From Adiantum capillus-veneris (Eukaryota; Streptophyta; Polypodiopsida; Polypodiales; Pteridaceae): a stretch of 60,000 nucleotides of DNA. The translations under genes were made by a program, and so were the position numbers. Shown one piece after another: positions 24,073 through 35,519 of this stretch. The notes below the pieces were generated by a model that was not told the DNA's origin, ran no database searches, and saw nothing but the letters and a program-made list of their open reading frames with translations. Positions within the stretch are counted from its first letter, which is position 1, and every line of letters starts with the position of its first letter. The DNA lies in the NCBI GenBank assembly GCA_014529385.2, contig CM043943.1, positions 99,758,355 to 99,818,354 on the forward strand, given 5' to 3'.

Positions 24073-26975
24073 CTTAAGTTCGATCCTCCCTTGGTATCTT
24101 AGAGACTCTAATATCCATGCATGTTTATTAGGCTAGCATTTGCAAGTGAGGCTCCAACTGAAGTTTCGAGTCTCCTTTGCTCACTTGAAAAAATCTATGT
24201 TGGTTTAGGTTTAGCTATTATCCACCATTGTATCAAGCCACACACGTGCATAGTGTGTGAACGTTCAAACCTATGAATGCCTACAAGTTGAGAGCTAGAA
24301 TGTACAAGTCAAGCTCTACCCTAAATTTAAAGCACTCTTGAAACTACTTTCCCAACTTATGCAAGAGGCTCAATCTTAAGCTCGATCCTCCCTTGCTATC
24401 TTGGAGACTCTATGCTAGATTAGGAGAGGCTACAATACCAAGTTATATCCATGGATTTTTACTAGGCTAGCATTTTCAAGCGAGGCTCCAACTTAATTTG
24501 TATTCTCCTTTGCTTACTTGAAAACATCATGCTAGTTTAGTACTAGCTAGTATCCACCATTGTATCAAGAAGTACGCATGTATAGTGTGTGGAAGTGCAC
24601 AACTATGACTGCCTACAAGTTGAGTACTAGCATGTACAAGTCAAGTTCTACCCTAAATTTAAAGCACTCTTGAAACTACTTTCCAAACTTATGCAAGAGG
24701 CTGCAAGCTTAAGTTTGATCCTCCCTTGCTATCTTGGAGACTACATGCTAGATAGGAGAGGCTATAGTACCAAGCCATATTCATGCATGTTTACTAGGCT
24801 AGGGTTTTCAAGTGAGGCTCCAACTTAAGTTTGGGCCTCCTTTGCTCACTTGAAAACATCTATGCTGGTTTAGGACAAGCTATTATCCACCATTGTATCA
24901 AGTCATACGCATGCATAGTGTGTAGAAGTTCACAGCTATGAATGCCTACAAGTTGAGAGCTAGCATGTACAAGTCAAATTCTACTCTAGATTTAAAGCAC
25001 CCATGAAACTACTTTCCCAACTTATGCAAGAGGCTCTAGATTAAGTTCGATCCTCCGTTGCTATCTTGGAGACTCTATGCTAGATTAGGAGAGGCTATAG
25101 TACCAAGCCATAACCATGCGTGTTTACTAGGCTAGCATTTGCAAATGAGGCTCCAAGTCTCCTTGGCTCACTTGAAAACATCCATGCTTGTTTAGGATAA
25201 GCTATTATCCACCATTGTATCAACCATTCGCATGCATAGTGTGTGGAAGTGCACACCTATGAATGCCTACAAGTTGAGAGCTAGCATGTACAAGTCAAGT
25301 TCTACCCTAGATTTAAAGCACTCTTAAAACTACTTTCCCAACTTATGAAAGAGGTTCGAGCTTAAGTTCGATCATCCCTTGCTATCTTGGAGACTCTATG
25401 CTAGATTAGGAGAGGCTATAGTAGCAAGCCATATTCATGCATGTTTACTAGGCTAGCATTTGCAAGTAAGTCTCCAACTTAAGTTCGAGTCTCCTTTGCT
25501 CACTTGAAAACATTTATGTTGGTTTAGGACAAGCTATTATCGACCATTGTATCAAACCATACACACGCATAATATGTGGAAGTGCCCACCAATGAATGCC
25601 TACAAGTTGAGAGCTAGGTTTCACAAGTCAAGTTCTACCCTAAAGTTAAAGCTCTCTTGAAACTACTTTCCCAACTTATGCAAGAGGCTCAAGCGTAGTT
25701 TCAATCCTTGCTTCCTATCTTGGACACTCTATGCTAGATTAGGAGAGGCTATAGTACCAAGCCAGATCCATGCTTGTTTACTAGGCTAGTATTTGCAAGT
25801 GAGGCTCCAACTTAAGTTTGAGCCTCCTTTGTTCACTCGAAAAAATCTATGCTAGTTTAGGACAAGCTAAGTTCGAGCTTCCTTTGCTCACTTGAAAAAA
25901 CTTAAGTTGGTTTATGACTGGCTATTATGAACCATTGTATCAAGCCATACGCATGCAATGTGGAAGTGCGCACCTATGAATGCCTACAAGGTGAGAGATA
26001 ACATGTACAAGTCAATTTCTACCCTAAATTTAAAGCACTCTTGACACTACTTTCTCAACCTATGCAAGAGGTTCGAGCTTAAGTTTGACCCTCTTGCTAT
26101 CTTGGAGACTCTATGCTAGATTAGGAGAGGCTATAGTACCAAGTCATATCCATGCATGTTTACTTGGCTCCAACTTAAGTTCGAGCCTCCTTTGCTCACT
26201 TGAAAAAACCTATGGTTGTTTAGAATTAGCTATTATGAACCATTGTATCAAGCTATATGTATGCATAGTAGAAGTGCACACCTATGAATGCCTTCAAGGT
26301 GAGAGCTAGCATGTACTTCAAGTCAAGTTCTACCCTAAATTTAAAGCACTATTGACACTTCTTTCTCTTGCAAGAGGCTCGAACTTAAGTTCAAGCCTCC
26401 AACAAAAAGCCTCCACCAAGCTATATCCAAGCATGTTTACTAGGCTAGCATTTGCAAGTGAGGCTCCACAACTTAAGTTAGAGCCTCCTTTACTCAATTG
26501 AAAAAATCTATGTTGGTTTAGGACTAGCTATTATGAACCATTGTATCAATCTATATGTATACATAGTGGAAGTGCACACCTACGAATGCCTACAAGGTGA
26601 GAGCTAGCATGTACAAGTCAAGTTCTACCCTAAATTTAAAGCACTCTTGACACTACTTTCTCTTGCAAAAGCCTCGAACTTAAGTTTGTCTCCACCAAGC
26701 CATATCCAAGCATGTTCACTAGGCTAGCATTTGCAAATGAGGCTACAACATAAGTTCGATCCTCCTTTACTCAATTGAAAAAATCTATGCTGGTTTAGGA
26801 CTAGCTATTATGGACCATTGTATCAAGCCATAAGCATGCATAGTGGAAGTAAAAATCCATGAATGCATTCAAGGTGAGATCTATCATGTACAAGTCAAGT
26901 TCTACCCTAAATTTTAAGCACTCTTGACACTACTTTCTCAACTTGTGCAAGAGGCTCGAGTTTGATCCTTCCTTG
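24073..26975 (+). repeat. 330-bp tandem repeat array, middle segment
   Basis: It resumes the monomer exactly where the array broke at 13066 (CTTAAGTTCGATCCTCCC). The TTTAAAGCACTC phrase recurs near 24328, 24658, 24990, 25312, 25651, 26030, 26340, 26636 and 26913, giving about nine monomers of 280-380 bases. The array breaks again inside CCTTGCTAT at 26979 for the Ty3 element and continues at 38150. Confidence 0.92.
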
Positions 26976-26979
26976 CTAT

Positions 26980-29599
26980 TGATAGCCGTTTTTCGGCTCT
27001 CCATAATTGCCATAGTAAGTTAACCCACCCTATCAAATCACTTAAACACTATGGCTATCCCTACCATTTCACTGTACATAGGCGTGTGTGAGTTAGGGGA
27101 CTTCCCCCATATTTTCTTAAAAATCCTCAATTAGCTAGTCACTGGGCTAGTTGAGCCAAAAAAATAAAAAAATAAAAAATAAAAAATAAAATAAAAATTA
27201 TAAGTATATTATGACCCATTTGTGTGTAAATATTTCATTGTATATAGGGCCTAAATAAAAGGGATTTTCATAATTATTTTGGTATTTATTTAATATTTCT
27301 ACCTATGGTGTGTTATTTATGCTATGTACATTGACTCACCATTACCATATTTTTTCTTACCATTTTGCATACTCTTTATTCCATATAAAAATAATTTCAT
27401 GCAAGCTTCTCTTATTTTTGGTGTAACTCCATCCCAACAAAAATCCAAAAAAACTAGTTTTATTTATGTGTATATTTTTTCACTATTGTGATTTTTCCTT
27501 CCTACATCTATTCTCTTTTACTCTCATAAATTAGAACACCAAAAATATTCATCTTTTTATGGTAGACTTATAATGAGAGAGATTTATTTTGACCCCTTTA
27601 TATTTTTTCCACCTATATTATTTATATTTGACATGTACATATTTTTTTAGACCCCTCAATATTTGATTTTCTTAGTTGTACTATTCACTTATATCATGAT
27701 CTCAACAATATCTTCAATTATAGACCTACCAAATAAGGTCATGGGTATGTGGTATGCATGCATGCACCATGGGGAGCTCACTCTTGGAGGTATTCAAAAG
27801 AATCATCCAAAGAAGGACCTTACAAGGACCTTGTGCAGTGGAAAAAACAGTCGGTTTTGCTGAATTTTTAAAGATCACATACTCCCCGAATTTGGAAAGG
27901 TGATACAAACAAAAGTTGTAGCTCGTGAGTTGAACTTTCACCTCAAATTTTTTCATATTTTTTGAGCTACGAGCTGTGAGCTATGATTTTATTGGTGGAC
28001 CCCAGTTTGCCCATGCTATGCAGCCACACTCCCTCTTCCACTTTATCATTTTCCTCTTTCACACACACTCCTCCCTCTCCTTCCCACTCCCAAACCTGCA
28101 ACTCCCATGTCTTAATTCACCCTTTTCACCATTGCCATTTCTCTCACACCTCCATAGCCTTCATCCTCCATTTCTACACCCTAGGTGTCCCCCTTTCTCT
28201 CTACATATATGTCCATATTACCATACTCTCTTCAGCTTTGTAAAGAACTTCAAAAAATCAGCAAAAATCCAAGGTTAACCTCTGCAAATGAAGGCTTTAT
28301 CATGAATTTTTCAAGGTTTGAAGATAACGTAGCTTCATCGACACGCATTACTTCGCCATGCTGACCGCTTCTTCTACCGGTGCTGTAAAGAGGTGAATGT
28401 CAACTTCTCCAAAGCTTCAACCTCTCTTTACAAGCTCATCCCTTCTCTAACTTTTCTCATCATATATCTCACCATTTGGTGAATGATTTTGTAAATATTT
28501 TTTTAGTGATAATTACTAACTACTAACCACTAACCTTATTGTAAAATGCACCCTCTACTAGAGTAGGCACTCCCAAATTATTCATTCAATCCTCTCTCCT
28601 TTCATCCTCAATAATTCTCTTCCCTTGAGCCCACATCCATGTGACTCAAAGGACAAGAGAGACCCACCCTCATTAAAAAAAAAAAGAAAAAAACATGCAT
28701 AATCTTTTATTCCTTCAAATAAACTTGATTAGGCCTAATCCAAATCGGGGCTTCTAAAACCTATAAATAGAGCCCTTCTCTCCCTTGTAAATGATCACAT
28801 GATCACACTACATCACACCATTCTCAACACATAACACACCACTCTTCAAGCCTAGTTGTGTAGAGTGTGTGCATTGTGAGTGCTCTATTCCATCACTACA
28901 CATAGGTGCATGGAGAAGCTTGAAGTTAGTTATGCCATCTAGAGGAGTGGAGTGATACTATACTCTGCAATCACACTTGTAGCCTACTCTTGTCCATAAA
29001 TAAGATTCATAGTTTTGGGTGCAATTGTATGCTGCAACTACGACTCTTCTCTCCAAATTGACTTGATAAGTTGGCTCATGAGGTGGTTGAAGGTATTCGT
29101 CCTTGAAGTTTGTTGTGCCATTTCATGCTTGGTGGTTTGAGGGCTTGTTGAATTGTTTGCCAAAACTTTCAATTGTAAGAGGGTGCTCGGTGAGAGGGCT
29201 CCCGTGACCCTAAGACAATTTGTGTATTGGCAACAAGGTCAAGTTTTGTGTTGTCTCTCTATTTCTCATCAAGCTTTGTGTGCATTTAGTCTTTAAGGCT
29301 AAGACCGAGTTGCTCAAGTTGATTTGTGCACTTTACCTCTCTCTGGCATGGTGAATGTTTGTGTTTGGTGTGTGTGGCTATCTTGCATTCCCCTCTCTTT
29401 GTGCGTTTGAGTACAAGGAGATATCACGTGCGTCTTAGTTCGCATCTACAACTAGGTGGTGCCCCTTTTCTTGTTTGGTTTCTGACTGTGGGTTATTGTT
29501 GTCTTTGATTGTGCTTGCCCCAGCCCCAATTGAGTAGCACGGGAGCCTCGAAGGGTGTTTAGAGGCCGCTCTTCTTGTTGCCCGCCCCGGACCGCCTCA
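26980..29599 (+). repeat. 5' LTR of the Tat-type element
   Basis: Starts TGATAGCCGTTTTTCGG and ends CCCCGGACCGCCTCA; aligned base for base with 35520-38149. A long A-rich run lies near 27160-27200 and a Ser/Pro/His-coding-looking stretch near 28000-28270 is untranslated LTR DNA. Confidence 0.97.
28762..28769 (+). promoter_or_regulatory. TATA box in 5' LTR
   Basis: TATAAATA, followed by pyrimidine-rich CCCTTCTCTCCCTTG. It is conserved at 37312-37319 in the 3' LTR. Transcription of the element would begin about 30 bases downstream. Confidence 0.6.
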
Positions 29600-29602
29600 A
29601 AT

Positions 29603-29621
29603 TGGTGCCCCCACTGAGGAC
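29603..29621 (+). other. Primer-binding site of the Tat-type element
   Basis: TGGTGCCCCCACTGAGGAC, three bases after the 5' LTR end. It begins with the TGG that pairs to a tRNA CCA tail; I cannot assign the tRNA with confidence. Confidence 0.6.
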
Positions 29622-30211
29622 GGCTTGTGTATGTTTTGTGTAGGCTCAACCTTTAGCATAATCAAGTAGCTTGCATAAATCACGAGAATTTGTATGATCG
29701 CTTCATTCCCATTGCAAGGCAAAAGGTACACATAATTGTTAGTACTAAGTTGCAATTTCAACGTGTAATTCGTAGAATTTTAGGTCCTCTTAGGTTGGTA
29801 GAGATAAAAGCATCAGTAAATCCTTTTATTTTGCCTCATTAGGTACGACCTTAGTTTGGACGTCTATATTTTTGTTTTGTTTTAAGCATAAGGTTATGCA
29901 TAGACAATGGATAATGGCCCAAGAATAGAGGTTTTCCCCTTTCATTTCACTCCACACATTAGAATAAACATTGCAATTAGTAGAAAAATCCCTTTTCAAC
30001 AACGTATGGTGTTCATGTTTGGTGCCCAAAGAGTAGGAGAAATTCTCACATCACCAAACCCTGTCATCCTGCCTCTTATTGATTATCATAGGTCATTTGA
30101 TGTGAATATTTTTATTTTGTTGTAGAATAGATTGCAATTTAGAAAACATTATTGTGTAATTTTTTTAAAGAAAGAAAAACAAAAACATGTTGTCACTTTG
30201 AAACCGATTCA

Positions 30212-30928
30212 ATGGAGGCCCAACACCAAATGTCCGGATATCCTCTTTTCTTTGGAGAGCCTGTAGAGGATGCAAAATTATTTTTAGCAAATTTCAAGAT
30301 GTCTTGTCGTATCAAGAGGATAGTAACTGATCAAGAACGCGTAGAGATGTTTGAAGTGGTCCTTAGGAAAGATGCTAGCACTTAATTTGACTCGTTGCCC
30401 GAGGAAGTTAAAGGAAATTACACGGAAGTTGTGAATCATTTCAAGAGATACTTCTTTGATCCCCAAAACACTCAAAAACTATGGCAAGACATTGTTTCTC
30501 ATAAGCAAAAAGACCTAGATGACTACTACTTGTACAAGCAAGAGTTTCTTTTTCTTTGGGCTGTATGGGTGAGAAATGTTGCTAACCCTGGTGATGGTGC
30601 AGAGTTCTTAAAGAAGGAGAGGTTCATAGCCGGACTCTTTCCTGACCCTAAGGTAAAAGTTGAGGCGAGTGCACCTGCTACCTTTGATGCAGCTGAAACT
30701 AGGGTTGCTGAGAAATATAGAAAACTCAAGTGCCTAAGGGGGGAGGTTCCAATAGAAGGTCTTAGACCCAAAGGTAAGTCACAAGAATCAACATCTAGGG
30801 AGCTTCCTGAGGTAACAGTGGAAGTGATTGAGAAGTTAAATGAATCTTTAAGCAGCTTGTCAATTCACCTTGCACAAGCTGTAGGTCCAAAGGGACAAGC
30901 AAAGAAGTCTGAAGAGCGAGATTCATGA
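30212..30928 (+). pseudogene. gag of the Tat-type element (one internal stop)
   Basis: The first ATG that precedes a gag-like sequence is at 30212 (MEAQHQMSGYPLFFGEP). The typical capsid pattern follows: AKLFLANFKMSC, then KLWQDIVSHKQKDLDDYYL and KKERFIAGLFPDPKV. A TAA at 30383-30385 interrupts the frame after RKDAST, and the reading continues in the same frame from FDSLPEEVKGNY. A TGA at 30926-30928 separates this block from the zinc knuckle, again without a frame change. The protein would form the virus-like particle. The upstream 29622-30211 is leader with no gene. Confidence 0.85.
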
Positions 30929-30940
30929 CCTAGGAGAGCC

Positions 30941-33397
30941 TTGGAATGTTGGAATTGCGGTGAGTCTGGACATGGGATGTATAATTGTCCTTGGCCTCGT
31001 GGGGAGCCAGGGAGACCTAACTTGAATTACCCAGTGATGAATGCAGGAGAAGGAACTAGTCAGCAACCACGGCTTCTACAAAGGCCAAATGGAGCAAGAC
31101 CACCTCCACAAGGAGTGGAAGGAGTTCCATCTTTGCCAGACCCAAATGTGCATGTAGTAGAGGTGACAAACTCAAATGAGGTTGACATGGAAGCAAATGG
31201 CATTAAGCGTGGCCGACGAAAAGGTAAAGAGAAAGAAGGTGTCACATCACAAAGTGACCATGGACGAGAAAAGAAGGCAAAGGAGACTAAGGAAGCTAAG
31301 AGGACTCGACGTCGTATCAATCTCCAAGACTTCCCTCTTGGACATGGTATGACTCCATACAACCTATTGGAAGACATGAGAGGTAAGGGTCCTGATATCT
31401 CATGGCCTCAGTTTCTTGCATTATGCCCACAAGTTAGGAGGGATTTAACAAAGGCAGTTAGCACTAGGAGAAAGGTAAAAGAGAGTGTGCCTGTTGTAAA
31501 AATTGCACATGCTGAAATGAATGAAGATATTACACCTGTGCTAGATTGTTACATCAAAGGAAGATTGGTTAGGAAAGGTCTAGTGGATGGGGGTGTACAA
31601 ATTTGCATCATGACAGAGGGAGTCATGCAAAAACTAGGCATGCACATCCATGAGACACATGAAATTAAAGTCAAGATGGCAAACAATAGCAAAGCTAGGT
31701 GTGTAGGCATTTGTAAAAATGTCTCTGTGGAGGCCTTTGGCATTAAGAAGGCAGTGGATTTCTATGTCATGTCTACCAAAGGAAATGGTTACCCATTTAT
31801 CCTAGGGAGACCATGGCTAATGAAAATGCGAGCTTTGCAGGATTGGGAGAGTGGAAAGCTAATTTGCAGGAATGACAATCATAAGAAGGTTGTCTTTGAC
31901 ATGAAGGAGCAACGCCAAGAGGAGCTCCATGAAGAATCATCTCAAAGTGAGACGAAGGAAGGCTGGACCGATAGCACTTCAGAAGGAGAAAGTAGCGGCA
32001 GCATTACTGAAGAGGAGTCTTCCATCGAAGTCATGGGGGTAAGGTTTAAGCCAAACAACCAGGAGACCTCTTTCCCAGGTTTGGAAGAGGTAGGTTCCCA
32101 AGAAAACCAAGAAGTGGAAGATGAAAGAATGCTAGAAGGTATGTTATCTACAACACTTACAAAGGATGAAAGAGAGGAGCTCAAAGGTGTGTTAAGGAAA
32201 TTTCCTAGGCTTTTTGCTAAAGACTACACCGATGTGCGTGGAGTAGATGCTGTTCAACACAAAATTGAGTTGAAGCCAGAGGCCACACCTAAGGCTCAGA
32301 AGCTACGAAGGCTAGGAGTCATCAAGGAGCAGGCTTTACTCAAGGAGGTAAGAAAGCTTCTAGCAGCAGGTTTCATTTATCCAGTGGAAAATTCGGAGTG
32401 GGTCTCTCCCGTTGTTGTCACTCCTAAGAAAAATGGCAAGTGGAGGGTGTGTGTGGATTACCGTCCACTCAATGAGGCAACAAAAAGAGATCACTTTCCC
32501 CTCCCATTTCAAGATGAGATACTAAATGATGTAGCTGGTCATGAGAAGTACACTGTGTGTGATGGCTACTCGGTTTACTTTCAAATAGGTATCGCATTGG
32601 AAGATCAGTTAAAAACAACCTTCATCACTCCTTGGGGTTGTTATGCTTTTAGAGTCATGCCATTTGGACTGACAAATGCTCCTGCAACTTTCCAACACTT
32701 CATGAACATGGTGTTTCAAGCATTCTTTGGAAAGTCAATTAGGGTATTCATTGATGATTTCTGCATTTATAGCTCAAAATCATTGCATCTACAAAGGGTA
32801 GAAGAAGGTTTAAAGAAGCTCTATGACATGAGAGGTCAACTCAACCCCGACAAATGTCACATAGGCGAGGATGAAGTGATCTTGATTGGTCACAAGGTTT
32901 CCTATAAAGGCATTGAGGTGGATCCTTCAAAGGCAAAGGCTCTTATTGAGCTCCCATCAACCAAGAATCTCAAAGAGGTAATCTCATTCATTCAAAAGGT
33001 GAAGTATATGTCACGCTTTATTCACTTAGCTTCGGAGTTGCTTCATCCTTTGCAAAAGCTGACACAACAAGTAGAATTTGCATGGTCTTATGATCTTGAA
33101 GAGTACTTTTGTAACATTAAAGCCATCCTGTCAGAGCTACCAACACTCATGCCTCCCTGTTGGGAGTACACATTCTTTGTTAGCTCTAGTGTTGGGAAAG
33201 AAACAATTGGTGCGGTTGTGCTACAACAAGATCCCCATAGTACCCGAATGCGACCCATCTACGTTGCTAGTAGGGTCATGAATGCTTTGGAGAGAGGCTA
33301 CACGGAGGCAGAACTCATGATGCTTTCTCTCATGTTTGCGGTGAGAAAATTTAGATCCTACTTGCTACCAAAACCTTTTGTAATTATCACTGCATAA
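30941..33397 (+). CDS. pol part 1: zinc knuckle, protease, RT, RNase H
   Basis: An 818-codon block. A CCHC knuckle (CWNCGESGHGMYNC, residues 3-16) belongs to gag. A basic linker follows near residues 90-125. The aspartic protease has VDGG at about 215-218 and ILGRPWL at about 287-293. Reverse transcriptase has WRVCVDYRPLNEA at about 501-513, FGLTNAPATFQ near 576-586 and the catalytic FIDD near 603-606 (standing for YVDD). The first RNase H runs from about 740 with ALERGYTEAELMMLS; it lacks the usual first Asp in the FVSSSVGKETIGAV stretch, as is common for the degenerate RNase H of Tat elements. It ends at TAA 33395-33397; the same frame continues at 33398. Replication enzymes act in the particle in the cytoplasm. 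Confidence 0.93.
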   Translation: MECWNCGESGHGMYNCPWPRGEPGRPNLNYPVMNAGEGTSQQPRLLQRPNGARPPPQGVEGVPSLPDPNVHVVEVTNSNEVDMEANGIKRGRRKGKEKEGVTSQSDHGREKKAKETKEAKRTRRRINLQDFPLGHGMTPYNLLEDMRGKGPDISWPQFLALCPQVRRDLTKAVSTRRKVKESVPVVKIAHAEMNEDITPVLDCYIKGRLVRKGLVDGGVQICIMTEGVMQKLGMHIHETHEIKVKMANNSKARCVGICKNVSVEAFGIKKAVDFYVMSTKGNGYPFILGRPWLMKMRALQDWESGKLICRNDNHKKVVFDMKEQRQEELHEESSQSETKEGWTDSTSEGESSGSITEEESSIEVMGVRFKPNNQETSFPGLEEVGSQENQEVEDERMLEGMLSTTLTKDEREELKGVLRKFPRLFAKDYTDVRGVDAVQHKIELKPEATPKAQKLRRLGVIKEQALLKEVRKLLAAGFIYPVENSEWVSPVVVTPKKNGKWRVCVDYRPLNEATKRDHFPLPFQDEILNDVAGHEKYTVCDGYSVYFQIGIALEDQLKTTFITPWGCYAFRVMPFGLTNAPATFQHFMNMVFQAFFGKSIRVFIDDFCIYSSKSLHLQRVEEGLKKLYDMRGQLNPDKCHIGEDEVILIGHKVSYKGIEVDPSKAKALIELPSTKNLKEVISFIQKVKYMSRFIHLASELLHPLQKLTQQVEFAWSYDLEEYFCNIKAILSELPTLMPPCWEYTFFVSSSVGKETIGAVVLQQDPHSTRMRPIYVASRVMNALERGYTEAELMMLSLMFAVRKFRSYLLPKPFVIITA

Positions 33398-33412
33398 TTT
33401 TTTTTTCCTTGG

Positions 33413-34021
33413 GTGTCATCTCAAATGAATCTTAGCACTAGGATCTCAAAGTGGATTATGGAATTGCAAGAGTTCCAATACTCTTTCAAGGTAGAAGATA
33501 GTGTGCGTGCACAATTGGCAGGGATCCTTACTTATAGGGTACATGAGAAGGAGATTAAGGTGCCTGAAGTAAAGACCCTACCATTGCCACCACCTAAAAG
33601 TATTCCTAATGCTTTTACCTTGTTCTTTGATGGAGCTTTTCGACGAGCCACAAGAAAAGCAGGGGGAGGGCTAGTATTGCTCAACCCAAGTGGAGAGGTG
33701 GTCATGAAAGAGAAGGTCAATCTACCAGGTTCAACTAGCAACAATGAAGCAGAATATGACACACTACTTCATGGTTTAAAGATATGCATTGGCCAAGGTA
33801 TACAACGTCTCATGGTAAAAAGGGATGCACTTCTCATCGTGAAGCAAATTTTAGGCATTTGGGCATGCAAGAATGAAAGCCTAAGGACAAAAGTTCATGC
33901 CATTCGTAGGATGTTTAATCAGTTTGAAGAAGTGCAACTATATCATATTCCTAGGAAACAAAATGAAAATGCCAATTTACTTGCACAACAAGCAGTTACA
34001 TGTGTTGAGAAAGAAGTGTAG
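33413..34021 (+). CDS. pol part 2: second (archaeal-type) RNase H
   Basis: A 202-codon block in the same frame as part 1. A tether (ISKWIMELQEFQYSFKVED) is followed by an RNase H of the plant/archaeal type: LFFDGAFRRATRKAGGGLV (first Asp), NNEAEYDTLLHGLK (Glu) and VKRDALLIVKQ (Asp). The last motif reads NENANLLAQQA, with Asn where NxxADxLA normally has Asp, so catalytic activity is doubtful. This domain order defines the Tat/Ogre group. TAG at 34019-34021 ends the block; integrase follows in the same frame. Confidence 0.9.
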   Translation: MSSQMNLSTRISKWIMELQEFQYSFKVEDSVRAQLAGILTYRVHEKEIKVPEVKTLPLPPPKSIPNAFTLFFDGAFRRATRKAGGGLVLLNPSGEVVMKEKVNLPGSTSNNEAEYDTLLHGLKICIGQGIQRLMVKRDALLIVKQILGIWACKNESLRTKVHAIRRMFNQFEEVQLYHIPRKQNENANLLAQQAVTCVEKEV

Positions 34022-34027
34022 GTCATC

Positions 34028-35491
34028 ATGGTGGCAGCAACTGTCAAGCAACCGAGATACCAGGGATTGGAGTCATTGACTCCCATTATTAGCTACATTT
34101 TGGAGGGTGAGTTTCCACAAGACTTCACGAAGGCTCAGAAGAGGAGACTCATGAAAAAGGCAAGCGCGTATCTCTTCTTAGAAGGATCCCTCTATCAAAG
34201 AGGGAAGGATCAAGTGTGCAGAAGAGTACCAACTATTGAGGAAATCCCAGCCATTCTAAAAGGTTTGCATGAGGAAGCGTGTGGTGGTCATTTTTCACAG
34301 GAACTCACTGCAGAAAAGATTTTGCTTGCCGGATATGTTTGGCCAAGCTTGCACATTGATGTTCAACATTGGTGTAAAAGCTGCCACAATTGTCAGATTA
34401 ATGGAAACAAGCCTCTGTTACATGGTCCACGTAAGCTAGTCCTTGCAAATGGTCCGTTTGAAAAATGGGACATTGATGCTATGGGTCCATTTCCCAGGAC
34501 GAAAAATGGAAAACTGTATATCTTGGTGGCCATAGACTACATGACTAGGTGGGTAGAAGCTCAAAGTGTGGCAAGAGTGAATGAGAAGACAGTTAGCAAG
34601 TTTGTGTACACTCACATTTGTTGCAGATTTGGCATACCTTTGGAGATTGTTTCTGATAATGATCCAGGGTTTAGAAAGGGCTTGCTCACAGAAGTCTGTG
34701 AAGAACTTCACATTCTACATCGTCATAGTACACACTACTATCCCCAATCAAATGGTTTGGTAGAAAAAGCTAATGGTGTCATTGCAGGCATCATTAGAAA
34801 GATTGTGAAAAATAAGACAAAGTTGTGGGATGACTTCTTGGATGGTGCCTTGTGGGCGTATCGAACCACATATAGGGAAGCCACGGAGTTCACACCATTT
34901 CACTTGGTCTATGGTCAAGAGGCTTTACAACCAATTGAGCTCAACATTCCAACAATGCGACTTCATGGCAAAGCAGCACAAGATGATCAAGAAGCATGGA
35001 TGGATCGACTTCTTACCCTAGCTGAGCTTGAGTGGAAAAGAGAAGTAGCATACGAGTACTACAAGAGGAAAGCTACGCAGGCGAAGGAGAAGCTTGACAA
35101 GAAACTAAAGGACAAAGGCATCAATGAAGGAGATCTTGTGCTAAGGTATGACAATCGACTCGACAATTGTTTTGATGCCAAATTTGAAACTAGATGGCAA
35201 GGGCCATACATAGTTAAGAAGGCTTTCAATTCAAGTTACTATCAACTTATGGACTTGAATGGGAAAGAGCACTCCAGGAAGGTAAACGGGTATCGCTTGA
35301 AGCCTTATTTGAGTCGCCTTCTATCAAAGGATCTACCAAAGATCTGTCAAAAGGCAGCTATCTCATGTAGGTATTGTTCTGTGAAGCATGAGTGTAACTC
35401 AAACCAAAATTCTGAGGGGCCAAACAATGAAGATCTCGTCAAGGACTCTGAAGCACTCTCTTTGGAAAAGATGCTCTATGATGGTACATGA
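34028..35491 (+). CDS. pol part 3: integrase
   Basis: A 487-codon block. The zinc-binding region has HEEACGGH and CKSCHNCQ (HHCC, residues about 80-125). The catalytic core has KWDIDAMGPFP (Asp), IVSDNDPGF (Asp; the usual SDNG reads SDND) and NGLVEKANGV (Glu). The C-terminal region FETRWQGPYIVKKAF...YRLKPYL is the usual GPY/F module; no chromodomain follows. The frame has no stop within this block and ends at TGA 35489-35491, 30 bases before the 3' LTR. The enzyme joins element DNA to the chromosome. Confidence 0.95.
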   Translation: MVAATVKQPRYQGLESLTPIISYILEGEFPQDFTKAQKRRLMKKASAYLFLEGSLYQRGKDQVCRRVPTIEEIPAILKGLHEEACGGHFSQELTAEKILLAGYVWPSLHIDVQHWCKSCHNCQINGNKPLLHGPRKLVLANGPFEKWDIDAMGPFPRTKNGKLYILVAIDYMTRWVEAQSVARVNEKTVSKFVYTHICCRFGIPLEIVSDNDPGFRKGLLTEVCEELHILHRHSTHYYPQSNGLVEKANGVIAGIIRKIVKNKTKLWDDFLDGALWAYRTTYREATEFTPFHLVYGQEALQPIELNIPTMRLHGKAAQDDQEAWMDRLLTLAELEWKREVAYEYYKRKATQAKEKLDKKLKDKGINEGDLVLRYDNRLDNCFDAKFETRWQGPYIVKKAFNSSYYQLMDLNGKEHSRKVNGYRLKPYLSRLLSKDLPKICQKAAISCRYCSVKHECNSNQNSEGPNNEDLVKDSEALSLEKMLYDGT

Positions 35492-35504
35492 ATATACCAT
35501 CATC

Positions 35505-35518
35505 CTGGGGGAGGGCTA
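35505..35518 (+). other. Polypurine tract of the Tat-type element
   Basis: TGGGGGAGGGCTAA directly before the 3' LTR (35520); primes plus-strand synthesis. Confidence 0.8.
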
Positions 35519-35519
35519 A

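Noticed and set aside
27976-28278. A 100-codon Ser/Pro/His-rich frame, with a near copy at 36523-36825
   Set aside because: It lies inside the LTRs; the duplication is LTR identity, not gene conservation.
29326-29649. Short frames on both strands, repeated at 37876-38207
   Set aside because: Part of the LTR ends; no motif.
34436-34763. Minus and shifted plus frames over the integrase
   Set aside because: Shadows of the integrase core, which carries the DDE motifs in its own frame.
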